From the NCBI GenBank assembly GCA_947466425.1, contig CANIBZ010000025.1, positions 1-37,200 on the forward strand: a stretch of 37,200 nucleotides of DNA. The letters run 5' to 3'. Within the stretch, counting starts at the first letter, position 1; every line of letters begins with the position of its first letter. The translations under genes were made by a program, and so were the position numbers. The notes beneath the pieces were generated by a model that was not told the origin of the DNA, did not search any database, and worked only from the letters and a program-made list of their open reading frames with translations. The stretch is from Flavobacteriales bacterium (GTDB taxonomy: Bacteria; Bacteroidota; Bacteroidia; Flavobacteriales_D; Sanyastnellaceae). This document shows positions 23,315 to 32,001 of this stretch, piece by piece.

Positions 23315-24973
23315 ATGCTAAAATCGCTTCACATCCGAAACTATGTTCTTATTGAATCACTGCACGTGAACTTCAACAAGGGTTTCGTTGCTATAACGGG
23401 TGAAACCGGAAGTGGAAAATCGATTTTATTAGATGCCTTCGCACTCCTATTAGGCGACCGTTCAGATGTGAAGAGTATTCGCGTTGGCCAGGACAAATGC
23501 ACGGTTGAAGCTGTGTTTGCCATCTCGAAAGAACGCTTCGATTCTTTTTTTCAAGAAAATGATTTAGACTTTTCAGAAGAAACGGTTGTTCGAAGAGAGG
23601 TAAATAACAAAGGAAAAAGTCGCGCCTTCATTAACGATACGCCAGTTACGCTGTCTGTGCTGAAGCAATTTACCGAGCAACTCGTGGATTTGCATTCACA
23701 GCATGAGAATGCGCTTTTGTTCCGCAAATCGTTTCGGTATGAAATGGTTGATGCGTTTTCAAAATCGAAAGAGGTTTGGAATACCTACAGGTCGAGTTTT
23801 TTGAAATGGCGTGAAACCCAAAACGAGTTGGAGCAACTTCGACTTCAATTAAATAGCGAGAAGGCAACAGAAGACTATCGTTTATTTCAGTTGAACGAAT
23901 TGGCGCAAGAAGATTTCAGTGCTTTTGATGTGGCTGAAATGGAAGGCGAATTGAATCTTCAACAGAACTCGGGTGAGCTTTTAGAATCGCTTCATGGTGT
24001 TTCGAATTTGTTGAGTGAAGGTGATAGCAATATTCTTCAGCAACTGAAAATAGCGAAACAGCAATTGATGAAGTGGGAAAATGGACATCCGAAGTTGCAG
24101 CAGTTCTCTTCTCAGTTGGAGTCAGCGATTGCAGAACTTCAGGAGGTAGATATTGATTTACAAAAATTTTCAGATTCGGTTACCTTAGATCCAGAGCGCG
24201 CTTCTTTCATAGAAGAGCGATTAAGTTTTGTGTTCAAAATGTTCCGAAAGCACAATGTCAATAGCATTGAGGCATTGAATGAATTGAAATTAAAACTTGA
24301 ACAAGATGCACAGTTGACGGAGGCGCTAGAGTCTTCCATTCAACATAAAGAAATAGAAGTTTTGCAGTTGGAAAATCAATGCAAGGAACTCGCGACAAAA
24401 CTTTCGCACCTGCGCATGAAGGGTGTGAAGGAAGCTGAAAAAGCAATTTCTTCTTCATTGAAAAAATTGAATTTAACGCACGCTCAATTTCAAATTGAAG
24501 TTACAGGGACTCCTGAACTGCACCTATACGGTGCTGAGAATTTGCGCTTCGCTTTTTCAGCGAACAAGGGGCAGCCATTTGAAGATATTAAAGCAGTTGC
24601 TTCCGGCGGAGAAATTTCGCGTGTGATGCTAGCCATTAAAGCCGCGACAGCGCATTTGAATGAAATGCCGGTGCTTATTCTCGATGAAATTGATCAGGGT
24701 GTTGGCGGAGAAACGGGAAATCGCATTGCTGCATTGCTTCGCGAAATGTCAGCTTCTGCTCAACTTTTAGTCATTACGCATTTGCCTCAAATAGCTTCCA
24801 AAGCACATCAGCATTTCCGAGTTACAAAGCGTGTTGAAGGAGAATCTACCATAAGCGATTTGCAAGAGTTGAATGTAACGGAACGCGAGAAGGAATTGGC
24901 GCATATGTTAGGGGGTGATCAGGCCGGAGAGGCAGCGCTTCAAACCGCTAAAGAATTAATGCTACACGTTTAA
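23315..24973 (+). CDS. recN: DNA repair protein RecN
   Basis: SMC-like ATPase that acts at double-strand breaks. The 552-residue product has N-terminal GETGSGKSILLDA (Walker A), a central coiled coil (about 150-390) rich in L, E, K and Q, the Q-loop-like DLHSQHENALL, the ABC signature SGGEISRVMLAIKA and Walker B LILDEIDQGVGG, then ITHLPQIAS. Length is normal for the family. Its TAA shares one base with the truB ATG (TAATG), so truB is probably co-translated. Confidence 0.96.
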   Translation: MLKSLHIRNYVLIESLHVNFNKGFVAITGETGSGKSILLDAFALLLGDRSDVKSIRVGQDKCTVEAVFAISKERFDSFFQENDLDFSEETVVRREVNNKGKSRAFINDTPVTLSVLKQFTEQLVDLHSQHENALLFRKSFRYEMVDAFSKSKEVWNTYRSSFLKWRETQNELEQLRLQLNSEKATEDYRLFQLNELAQEDFSAFDVAEMEGELNLQQNSGELLESLHGVSNLLSEGDSNILQQLKIAKQQLMKWENGHPKLQQFSSQLESAIAELQEVDIDLQKFSDSVTLDPERASFIEERLSFVFKMFRKHNVNSIEALNELKLKLEQDAQLTEALESSIQHKEIEVLQLENQCKELATKLSHLRMKGVKEAEKAISSSLKKLNLTHAQFQIEVTGTPELHLYGAENLRFAFSANKGQPFEDIKAVASGGEISRVMLAIKAATAHLNEMPVLILDEIDQGVGGETGNRIAALLREMSASAQLLVITHLPQIASKAHQHFRVTKRVEGESTISDLQELNVTEREKELAHMLGGDQAGEAALQTAKELMLHV

Positions 24974-25758
24974 TGAACGACTTTCTAAAACTTTGTTCTG
25001 TTTCAAATGCAGATGAATTGTTGGAAGGACGAATTCTTCTGGTTGACAAGCCCTTGAATTGGACCAGTTTCGATGTGGTTGGAAAGTTGAAATGGATATT
25101 ACGCAGCGAAGGAAAATTCCCGAAGTTTAAAATTGGACATGCAGGTACTCTAGACCCCCTGGCAACAGGGCTTTTGGTGGTTTGCACGGGCAAGATGACT
25201 AAGTCCATTGAAGACATTCAAGGTGGGACGAAGGAGTATACAGGCAAGATTTTACTTGGCGCAACAACGCCCAGTTTCGATAAGGAAACATTGCCCGAGA
25301 ATTTTCAATCTACAGAACATTTGACTCTAGAAAAATTGGAAGAAGTTGCAAAGACTTTTATAGGCGAGCAACTTCAGATGCCTCCCGTTTACAGCGCAAA
25401 ACAAATCGATGGAGTTCGAGCGTATGAAATGGCTCGGAAGAACGAAGAGGTGAAAATGCGTGAGAACTTGATTGAAATTGAAACGTTTGAATTGAGAGAT
25501 TTTGATGGAAAGGAAGTGTCGTTTCGCATTCGATGTTCGAAAGGCACTTACATACGGTCCATAGCGAATGATTTTGGGCGTAGATTGGGCGTTGGCGGAT
25601 ACCTAAGCGCTTTGCGAAGAACGGAGAGTTTCCCGTTTCGTGTAGACGAAGCGAAGAGTCCAATGGACTGGGTGAAGTTATTTTACCCTAGTTATGAAGC
25701 TGTAAATGAGCATTTTAGCGATGACTCGGTGAAAAAGGTCTTTACAAAGGCTTTTTGA
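24973..25758 (+). CDS. truB: tRNA pseudouridine-55 synthase
   Basis: Makes pseudouridine 55 in the T-loop of tRNAs. The 261-residue product has LLVDKPLNWTSFDVV, then the active-site motif GHAGTLDPLATGLL with catalytic D61, TKEYTGKILLGATT, PPVYSAKQIDGVRAYEMAR and CSKGTYIRSIANDFG. It starts one base inside the recN stop. An A/T-rich inverted repeat around the stop (AAAAAG 25732-25737 with CTTTTT 25751-25756) might end the transcript but is weak. Confidence 0.97.
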   Translation: MNDFLKLCSVSNADELLEGRILLVDKPLNWTSFDVVGKLKWILRSEGKFPKFKIGHAGTLDPLATGLLVVCTGKMTKSIEDIQGGTKEYTGKILLGATTPSFDKETLPENFQSTEHLTLEKLEEVAKTFIGEQLQMPPVYSAKQIDGVRAYEMARKNEEVKMRENLIEIETFELRDFDGKEVSFRIRCSKGTYIRSIANDFGRRLGVGGYLSALRRTESFPFRVDEAKSPMDWVKLFYPSYEAVNEHFSDDSVKKVFTKAF

Positions 25759-25806
25759 TTTCGTACTTTCGCCCCCCACTTAAATAATAACACCTTGATT
25801 TCCACA

Positions 25807-26856
25807 ATGAAATTGGGTCAATTCAAATATGAATTGCCTAAAGAATTAATAGCTCAGCATCCTTTGCCTCACCGCGATGATTCCAAATTAATGGTATTGG
25901 ACCGTAAGACTGGAAAGATTGAGCACAAGAAATTTCGTGATTTGCTAGATTATTTTAGCGAAGGCGATGTAATGGTGAACAACAACACGAAGGTTTTCCC
26001 TGCGCGTATGTATGGCAATAAAGAAAAGACCGGATCCATGATCGAGGTTTTCTTGTTGCGTGAATTGAACGACAAGAGTTTGCTTTGGGACACCGTAGTA
26101 GATCCAGCTCGTAAGATTCGTATTGGAAATAAATTGTATTTCGGTCCAAACGATGAGTTGGTAGCTGAAGTTATAGATAATACTACTTCTCGTGGAAGAA
26201 CGCTTCGTTTCTTGTACGACGGTCCACATGAAGATTTCAAAAAGTTGGTTTATAGCTTAGGTGAAACGCCTCTTCCGAAATACATTGAGCGTCCGGTTGA
26301 ACCAGAAGATGCCGAGCGTTATCAGACGATTTATGCGAAGTATGAAGGTGCTGTAGCAGCTCCAACCGCTGGACTTCACTTTTCAAAACAGCTTTCAAAG
26401 CGTTTGGAAATTGCTGGAATTCACATGGCTGAATTAACCTTGCACATTGGCTTGGGTACATTCAGAACTGTTGAAGTGGAAGATTTAACGAAGCATAAGA
26501 CAGACAGCGAGCAATTGATTATTCCTGAAGTGACTGCTGATTTAGTGAATGACGCAAGAGAAAAGGGAAAGCGAGTTTGTGCTGTTGGAACAACAACCCT
26601 TCGTGCTTTTGAAAGCAGCGTTGGAACGAACAACACGTTAAAGGCTTTTGACGGTTGGGCAAGTAAATTTATTTTCCCCCCACACGATTTTCAGATTGCA
26701 GATAGCTTAATTACGAATTTTCATGAGCCACAAAGTGTGTTGTTAATGATGACAACGGCCTTTGGAGGGTATGATTTCGTTATGGAAGCGTACAAAGAAG
26801 CCATTAAGAAGAAATACAGATTCTTCTGCTATGGCGACGCTATGTTGATCATCTAA
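25807..26856 (+). CDS. queA: S-adenosylmethionine:tRNA ribosyltransferase-isomerase
   Basis: Transfers the ribosyl part of AdoMet to 7-aminomethyl-7-deazaguanine in tRNA, forming epoxyqueuosine (queuosine pathway). From ATG 25807 it has 349 residues ([33 protein letters not shown]), with [57 protein letters not shown] and the C-terminal [15 protein letters not shown] at 25795 in the same frame would add four residues and is less likely. A box TACTTTCG lies at 25763-25770, just past truB, so queA may have its own promoter. Confidence 0.96.
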   Translation: MKLGQFKYELPKELIAQHPLPHRDDSKLMVLDRKTGKIEHKKFRDLLDYFSEGDVMVNNNTKVFPARMYGNKEKTGSMIEVFLLRELNDKSLLWDTVVDPARKIRIGNKLYFGPNDELVAEVIDNTTSRGRTLRFLYDGPHEDFKKLVYSLGETPLPKYIERPVEPEDAERYQTIYAKYEGAVAAPTAGLHFSKQLSKRLEIAGIHMAELTLHIGLGTFRTVEVEDLTKHKTDSEQLIIPEVTADLVNDAREKGKRVCAVGTTTLRAFESSVGTNNTLKAFDGWASKFIFPPHDFQIADSLITNFHEPQSVLLMMTTAFGGYDFVMEAYKEAIKKKYRFFCYGDAMLII

Positions 26857-26921
26857 AAACACCTTGGAACAGCATGAATCTTGAAAATTTAATGTTTTCA
26901 TGAAAGAAATGTTGAAAAGTG

Positions 26922-26955
26922 TTTGCAGATAAGAAAAAAGATTGTATTTTCGCAC
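26922..26955 (+). promoter_or_regulatory. Promoter of the L13-S9-S2-EF-Ts group
   Basis: TTTG (26922-26925), 19 nt, then TATTTTCG (26945-26952), with ideal spacing. The surrounding 16 nt GATTGTATTTTCGCAC (26940-26955) recurs exactly ahead of sdhC. The leader would be about 38 nt and contains CCCCCAAATTTTAGGG. Confidence 0.65.
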
Positions 26956-26995
26956 CCCCAAATTTTAGGGAACTGACTTTAAGAATAGAGATAAA

Positions 26996-27445
26996 ATGGA
27001 TACGTTGAGTTACAAAACACCATCGGCAAACAAGGAATCTGCGAACAAGCAGTGGTTGATTGTTGATGCAGAAGGAAAGAATCTTGGACGTTTATCAAGT
27101 GAAGTAGCAGCTGTGCTTCGCGGTAAGCACAAACCATTGTTTACACCACACGCAGACTGTGGAGACTACGTGATAGTTGTAAACGCAGAGAAGATCGCAC
27201 TTACTGGAAAGAAGTGGGACGAGAAAGTTTACATCCGTTACACAGGTTATCCTGGAGGACAACGTTTCGCTAGCCCGAAAGAAATGATGGCTAAGCATCC
27301 AACTGCAATGGTTGAGATGGCTATTCGCGGAATGCTTCCAAAGAATCGTTTGGGTCGTGAAGTATTTAGAAACTTGTATGTTTATGCAGGTACTAACCAC
27401 GAGCAAACAGCTCAACAACCATCAGTTTATACTTTAAAAGGATAA
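26996..27445 (+). CDS. rplM: 50S ribosomal protein L13
   Basis: A 149-residue protein of the large subunit with WLIVDAEGKNLGRLSSEVAAVLRGKHKP, HADCGDYVIVVNAEKIALTGKKW, YRYTGYPGG-type sequence (YIRYTGYPGG) and MAIRGMLPKNRLGREVFRNLYVYAG. First gene of the L13-S9-S2-EF-Ts group; S9 follows after 8 bp. Lysine- and arginine-rich, as expected. In other bacteria the L13-S9 operon can be autoregulated, but no leader structure is convincing here. Confidence 0.98.
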   Translation: MDTLSYKTPSANKESANKQWLIVDAEGKNLGRLSSEVAAVLRGKHKPLFTPHADCGDYVIVVNAEKIALTGKKWDEKVYIRYTGYPGGQRFASPKEMMAKHPTAMVEMAIRGMLPKNRLGREVFRNLYVYAGTNHEQTAQQPSVYTLKG

Positions 27446-27453
27446 TTTAGTCA

Positions 27454-27852
27454 ATGGCAACTACTACGCAATATACCAATACTTCAGGTCGTCGTAAGAC
27501 CGCAGTAGCACGTGTTTACCTTTCAGAAGGAACAGGTAAATTTGAAATCAACGGAAAAGATTACGCACATTATTTCCCAACGTTGGTGCTTCAGTACCGC
27601 GTTAACCAACCTTTCATCCTAACTGGAAACGAAGGAAAGTACGATTTCAAAGCGAACATCAACGGTGGTGGAATGACTGGTCAAGCAGAAGCAGTTCGTT
27701 TGGCTGTCAGCAAAGCATTAATAGAACTTAATCCCGATTGGAAACCAGCTTTGAAAGCTGAAGGTCTTACCACTCGTGATCCACGTATGGTTGAACGTAA
27801 GAAGTTCGGTCAACGTAAGGCTCGTGCACGCTTCCAGTTCTCTAAGCGTTAA
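27454..27852 (+). CDS. rpsI: 30S ribosomal protein S9
   Basis: A 132-residue small-subunit protein with TSGRRKTAVARVYLSEGTGKFEING, GGGMTGQAEAVRLAVSKALIE and the invariant basic tail KKFGQRKARARFQFSKR, whose C-terminus reaches the P-site tRNA. It follows rplM with an 8-bp gap. Confidence 0.98.
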   Translation: MATTTQYTNTSGRRKTAVARVYLSEGTGKFEINGKDYAHYFPTLVLQYRVNQPFILTGNEGKYDFKANINGGGMTGQAEAVRLAVSKALIELNPDWKPALKAEGLTTRDPRMVERKKFGQRKARARFQFSKR

Positions 27853-27976
27853 TCGCTAGAGAACTTTTTGGAAAGCTTATCGAGCTTGTTTAGCATCCAA
27901 ACTTCAAAGACTCGTATTTCGGTATGGCTACTTTGGGGTTGACTTTTAGAGAACGTAAACAAGAATAAAATAGAAA
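27853..27976 (+). other. Structured spacer between rpsI and rpsB, possible S2 leader
   Basis: A gap of 124 bp that is long for this operon. It has no terminator, but contains a two-level hairpin (TTTGG 27867-27871 with CCAAA 27897-27901, enclosing AAGCT 27873-27877 / AGCTT 27883-27887) and a direct repeat TAGAGAAC at 27857-27864 and 27947-27954. It could be an autoregulatory leader for rpsB or hold a weak promoter (TACTTTGG). The evidence is only suggestive. Confidence 0.3.
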
Positions 27977-28756
27977 ATGGCAAAAGTTACTTTTGATGAA
28001 TTGCTAGATGCCGGAGTACACTTCGGACACCTTAGCCGCAAATGGAATCCAAACATGGCTCCGTATATCTTCGGAGAGAAAAAAGGAATTCACATTATAG
28101 ATTTGAACAAGACCATTGTTAAGCTTGAAGAAGCTTGCAATGCAATGCGTCAAATCGCAAAATCTGGAAAGAAAATCCTATTCGTTGCTACCAAGAAACA
28201 AGCGAAAGATATCGTTGCTGAAAAAGTAAGCGCTATCGGAATGCCTTTCGTTGTAGAGCGTTGGCCTGGTGGAATGTTAACGAACTTCGTTACCATTCGT
28301 AAGGCGGTTCGTAAAATGACTTCTATTGAGAAAATGGAAGCTGACGGAACTGCTGCTACTATGAGCAAGAGAGAGCGTCTTCAAATGACTCGTACTGTTA
28401 CTAAAATGCGTAAGAACTTAGGTTCTATTGCAGACATGAACCGTGTTCCTGCTGCATTATTCGTTATTGATGTAATGAAAGAACATATCGCAGTTGCAGA
28501 AGCTATGCGTTTGGGTATTCCAGTATTCGCAATGGTTGATACCAATAGCGATCCACGTAAAATCGATTTCGCTATTCCAGCAAACGATGATGCTACAAAG
28601 TCTATCAGCAAAATTTTAGATGTAGCTATTGAAGCTATTGCTGAAGGATTGGCTGAGCGTAAAACGGATAAGGATACAGGGGAAGAAATTCCAGCAACAG
28701 CTGAAAAGAAAGAAGATAGAAAGCCAGCTACGCGTAAGCGTACGCCAAAGGCTTAA
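27977..28756 (+). CDS. rpsB: 30S ribosomal protein S2
   Basis: A 259-residue small-subunit protein with LLDAGVHFGHLSRKWNPNMAPYIFGEKKGIHIIDL, FVATKKQAKDIV, VERWPGGMLTNFVTIRKAVRKM, PAALFVIDVMKEHIAVAEAMRLGIPVFAMVDTNSDP. The C-terminal tail (about 230-259) is lysine- and glutamate-rich and variable. It forms the usual pair with tsf 27 bp later. Confidence 0.98.
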   Translation: MAKVTFDELLDAGVHFGHLSRKWNPNMAPYIFGEKKGIHIIDLNKTIVKLEEACNAMRQIAKSGKKILFVATKKQAKDIVAEKVSAIGMPFVVERWPGGMLTNFVTIRKAVRKMTSIEKMEADGTAATMSKRERLQMTRTVTKMRKNLGSIADMNRVPAALFVIDVMKEHIAVAEAMRLGIPVFAMVDTNSDPRKIDFAIPANDDATKSISKILDVAIEAIAEGLAERKTDKDTGEEIPATAEKKEDRKPATRKRTPKA

Positions 28757-28783
28757 TTTTTTAACGAATTAATTTTTTGAATC

Positions 28784-29608
28784 ATGAATATTACAGCAGC
28801 AGATGTAAATAAGCTTCGCACCATGACGGGTGCAGGTATGATGGATTGCAAGAAAGCACTTACCGAAGCGGAAGGTGATTTCGAAAAAGCAGTTGAATTG
28901 CTTCGTAAGAAAGGTCAGAAAGTGGCTGCAAGCCGCGGAGATCGCGATGCAACAGAAGGAGTTGTTTTAGCTAAAGCTAGCGCAGACAACACCGGTGGTT
29001 ACATTATTGTTTTGAACTGTGAAACAGATTTCGTAGCTAAAAACGAAGGTTTCGTAAGTTTTGCTACTGCAATTTTGGATACAGCTATCGCGAACAACGC
29101 GAACAGCCCAGAAGCAGTGAAGGCTTTAACTTACCCTGGTACTTCTTTAACTATTGAAGAAAGAATTACAGAAGAAATTGGTAAAATCGGAGAAAAAATT
29201 GATTTGTCTCAAGCAGCTCAAATCAACGCTGGATTCGTTTATTGCTACAACCACCCGGGTAACAAATTGGCTTCTATCGTTGGTTTCAACAAAGAAACTT
29301 CTAACGATGTTGCGAAAGATGTTGCTATGCAAACTGCAGCTATGGCTCCAGTTGCATTGGATGAGTCTTCAGTTCCAGAAGAATTGAAATTAAAAGAAAT
29401 CGAAATTGGAAAAGAATTGGCTATTAACGAAGGCAAACCTGCTGAAATGGCTGAGAAAATTGCAATGGGTCGTTTGAACAAATGGTTTAAGGAAACTACT
29501 TTGGTGAATCAAGAGTTCATTAAAGACAGCAAATTAAGCGTTGGTCAATACGTGAAGTCAGTAGATAAAGATTTAGCTATCTCTGGTTTCTTACGTTTCG
29601 GATTGTAA
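28784..29608 (+). CDS. tsf: Translation elongation factor Ts
   Basis: Nucleotide exchange factor for EF-Tu. The 274-residue product has the UBA-like N-terminus VNKLRTMTGAGMMDCKKALTEAEGDFEKAVELLRKKG and the core motif NCETDFVAKNEGFVSFA that intrudes into the EF-Tu nucleotide site. Length is normal for Bacteroidota. A strong UUCG-loop terminator closes the operon. Confidence 0.98.
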   Translation: MNITAADVNKLRTMTGAGMMDCKKALTEAEGDFEKAVELLRKKGQKVAASRGDRDATEGVVLAKASADNTGGYIIVLNCETDFVAKNEGFVSFATAILDTAIANNANSPEAVKALTYPGTSLTIEERITEEIGKIGEKIDLSQAAQINAGFVYCYNHPGNKLASIVGFNKETSNDVAKDVAMQTAAMAPVALDESSVPEELKLKEIEIGKELAINEGKPAEMAEKIAMGRLNKWFKETTLVNQEFIKDSKLSVGQYVKSVDKDLAISGFLRFGL

Positions 29609-29629
29609 TTCAAATTGAATTAGAAATAG

Positions 29630-29659
29630 AAAAGGGCTGTCTTCGGACAGCCCTTTTTT
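29630..29659. terminator. Bidirectional terminator with UUCG tetraloop after tsf
   Basis: A 12-bp stem AAAAGGGCTGTC / GACAGCCCTTTT closed by C(TTCG)G, ending in TTTTTT on the plus strand. The A-run on its left gives TTTTCTATTTC on the minus strand, so it also serves the convergent MBL/rhodanese gene as a transcription barrier. Confidence 0.93.
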
Positions 29660-29677
29660 CATTTAGTGAATTTCAAA

Positions 29678-31093
29678 CTACAATAGGGTAGTTGGACAAA
29701 CGAAGTTTGAGCACGGAGCGTTCGTTTTTTTGATTTCTGCAAACCCACCCTCCACATCTACGAAATTGTTCCAGCCTCGCTGACGAAGGATTGAAGCGGC
29801 TATCATGCTGCGGTAACCGCCGGCGCATATGAGCAGGAACTTTTCAGTTTTGGGAATGGATGAAAGGTGAACATTTATTTCATTCAAAGGAATGTTCAAT
29901 GAATCGAGCACATGCTCTGAATCGAATTCGCTTTTCTTTCGGACATCAATGACTAAGATTTTCTTCGAACTAATTTCATTGGCGAATTCTAGAGGAGAAA
30001 TGCGTTTCGATTGATCTATTTCTTTCCCCGCTTCAATCCATGTTTTCATTCCACCCGCGAGATAACCCAGCGTATTGTCATAGCCCACACGCGATAAACG
30101 AATGGCGCATTCCTTTTCTCTACCAGGTTCTGTAACTAACAAAATGGGTTGCTTCACATCTGTGACCATCTCACCCACCCATTGCGCAAAGCTGCCGTCA
30201 ATTCCAATATTCACGCTGTTTGGAATGAATGCCTGTGCGAATGAATTTGCCTCACGCGTATCAAGAATTAGCGCGCTTGTTTCATTCGCGGCGGTCTCGA
30301 ATGCATCTACATTTAGGGGTGATAACGCTCGCTCTAAAACAACATCAAGACTCTCGTACCCGCGAATATTTAAAAGTACATTCTGCGGGAAATACACCGG
30401 TGGATTGGTGAGTCCGCTGAGTACAATTTCAATGAACTCTTCCTTCGATAATTTTGGGTCAAGCGCATAGTTGACTCTTTTCTGATGTCCCAATGTGTCT
30501 GTGGTTTCCTTGCTCATCATCTTCCCACAAGCACTGCCAGCACCGTGATTCGGATAAACAATAAGATCATCGCTAAGAGGCATTATCTTATTTCTAAGCG
30601 AATCGAAAAGATGCCCCGCTAATTTTTCTTGGGTGAGTTCAGCAATAACGTGTTGCGCTAAATCGGGCCTTCCTACATCGCCAATGAAAAGCGTGTCTCC
30701 GGTTATTATACCCTGCTCTTTTCCTTCTTCATCAATAATGAGAAAGGTGGTGCTTTCCATGGTGTGTCCAGGCGTGTGAATCACCTTCACCTTGCATTTT
30801 CCAACAAGAAAAATTTGATTGTCTTCAGCAGTAGTTGCTTCATAATTGGGCTTTGCGGTTGGACCGAAGACAATTTCAGCGTTCGTTTTCTTTTTTAAGT
30901 CGAGATGACCGCTTACAAAATCGGCATGAAAATGTGTTTCGAAGACGTATTTAATCATGGCGTGATCGGCAATGGCGCGGTCTATATAGGGTTGTACTTC
31001 ACGAAGCGGATCGAAGATGGCGGCCTCACCGTTGGACTCTAAATAGTAGGCGGCATGAGCGATGCAGCCCGTATAGATTTGTTCTAGTTTCAT
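29678..31093 (-). CDS. MBL-fold hydrolase fused to two rhodanese domains (persulfide dioxygenase-like)
   Basis: A 471-residue protein. Residues 1-210 are an ETHE1/glyoxalase II-type metallo-beta-lactamase domain with H54-F-H56-A-D58...H63, H106-TPG-H110, D133 and H183. Residues about 240-355 form a first rhodanese domain whose active-site position reads LLVTEPG, with no cysteine, so it is likely inactive. Residues about 370-460 form a second with catalytic C423 in CAGGYRS. Such fusions oxidise persulfides or handle sulfane sulfur in other bacteria. Substrate and physiological role here are inferred from the family. It ends in a short C-terminal tail with two cysteines (APCSNFVCP). Confidence 0.88.
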   Translation of the reverse strand: MKLEQIYTGCIAHAAYYLESNGEAAIFDPLREVQPYIDRAIADHAMIKYVFETHFHADFVSGHLDLKKKTNAEIVFGPTAKPNYEATTAEDNQIFLVGKCKVKVIHTPGHTMESTTFLIIDEEGKEQGIITGDTLFIGDVGRPDLAQHVIAELTQEKLAGHLFDSLRNKIMPLSDDLIVYPNHGAGSACGKMMSKETTDTLGHQKRVNYALDPKLSKEEFIEIVLSGLTNPPVYFPQNVLLNIRGYESLDVVLERALSPLNVDAFETAANETSALILDTREANSFAQAFIPNSVNIGIDGSFAQWVGEMVTDVKQPILLVTEPGREKECAIRLSRVGYDNTLGYLAGGMKTWIEAGKEIDQSKRISPLEFANEISSKKILVIDVRKKSEFDSEHVLDSLNIPLNEINVHLSSIPKTEKFLLICAGGYRSMIAASILRQRGWNNFVDVEGGFAEIKKTNAPCSNFVCPTTLL

Positions 31094-31258
31094 TTTGAAA
31101 TGGTATTATAGAACAAATTTGTGACTTTAGGTTGAAGCGAATTGTGGCGAATGTTACACAGCCGTTTGATTTTCGTCAGTATGGCAAGGATCGAAAAAGG
31201 TGAATTTCAATTATTTGAATGAATTCTAAATTATTTTGTCTGCTGTATAAGTCATTCC

Positions 31259-31274
31259 GATTGTATTTTCGCAC
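31259..31274 (+). promoter_or_regulatory. sdhC promoter core
   Basis: GATTGTATTTTCGCAC, with the -7 box TATTTTCG at 31264-31271, is identical over 16 nt to the rplM promoter core. The nearest TTTG (31235-31238) is 25 nt upstream, longer than ideal. The rest of the 199-bp gap between 31094 and 31292 shows no gene. Confidence 0.55.
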
Positions 31275-31292
31275 AGCAAAACAAAAACCATT

Positions 31293-31979
31293 ATGGGTCT
31301 TTTTACATCATCACTCATCAAGAAATACTGGATGGCCGCAACAGGCTTGTTCCTTATTTCGTTCCTTGTCGTTCACGCGGGAATTAACGCTATGATTTTC
31401 TTCAACGATGGAGGGGAAACCTTCAACGAATGGGGACATTTTATGGGAACCAATCTTATTGTTCGAACCATGGAGATTGGTTTGTTCTTGGGATTGATTC
31501 TGCACATTGTAGACGGATTAATGCTTTACTTCCAAAACCGGAAGGCACGTCCAATTAAGTATGCCTACGAAAAGCCTTCTGCAAGCAGCTCTTGGTATTC
31601 AAGAAGCATGGCTTTGTTGGGAACTTTGATTCTTATTTTCTTGGTTATTCACCTGAAAGATTTTTGGTTGAAGACGCGTATCACAGGGCTAACCGTGATG
31701 CCTAGTCACGTGAAGATCGACGGTGTTATGCATGAGAATTTATTTGCAGAAATGTTATTGGTGTTCAAGAATCCAATGGCTGTGGTAATCTATTTACTCG
31801 GCTGTTTCTCTTTGTTCTGGCATCTGTTTCATGGATTCAGAAGCGCGTTTCAGTCTTTGGGATTGAACCACAGAAAATACGCTTCAACCATTGAGTTGGC
31901 TGGTTCAGTATTTTCAATTGTGATTTCAATATTGTTCGCATCTATGCCAGTTGCGATGTACCTCGGTTGGGTTAAATAA
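31293..31979 (+). CDS. sdhC: Succinate dehydrogenase cytochrome b subunit
   Basis: A 228-residue integral membrane subunit that anchors SdhA/SdhB, binds haem b and reduces menaquinone. It has five predicted hydrophobic helices (about 10-35, 60-78, 105-122, 150-172, 195-222), with histidines in VVHAGINAMIFF, LILHIVDGLM, VIHLKDFWL and WHLFHGFRSAFQSLG that suit haem ligation. This is the single-subunit type B anchor of Bacteroidota, so no sdhD is expected. It heads the sdhCAB operon. Confidence 0.95.
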   Translation: MGLFTSSLIKKYWMAATGLFLISFLVVHAGINAMIFFNDGGETFNEWGHFMGTNLIVRTMEIGLFLGLILHIVDGLMLYFQNRKARPIKYAYEKPSASSSWYSRSMALLGTLILIFLVIHLKDFWLKTRITGLTVMPSHVKIDGVMHENLFAEMLLVFKNPMAVVIYLLGCFSLFWHLFHGFRSAFQSLGLNHRKYASTIELAGSVFSIVISILFASMPVAMYLGWVK

Positions 31980-32001
31980 TTCGGATTAAAAATTACTTCC
32001 A

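Noticed and set aside
25732-25756. AAAAAG/CTTTTT repeat at the truB stop as a terminator
   Set aside because: No GC core, a loose 13-nt loop and an ordinary A/T-rich context; too weak to call.
26882-26900. TGAAAA-N7-TTTTCA hairpin between queA and rplM as a queA terminator
   Set aside because: Only 6 A/T-rich pairs and no U-tract after it; readthrough or another terminator is equally likely.
31094-31258. Gap before sdhC as a possible small RNA or short gene
   Set aside because: No stable hairpin with U-tract and no convincing short frame; only promoter-like sequence at its right end.
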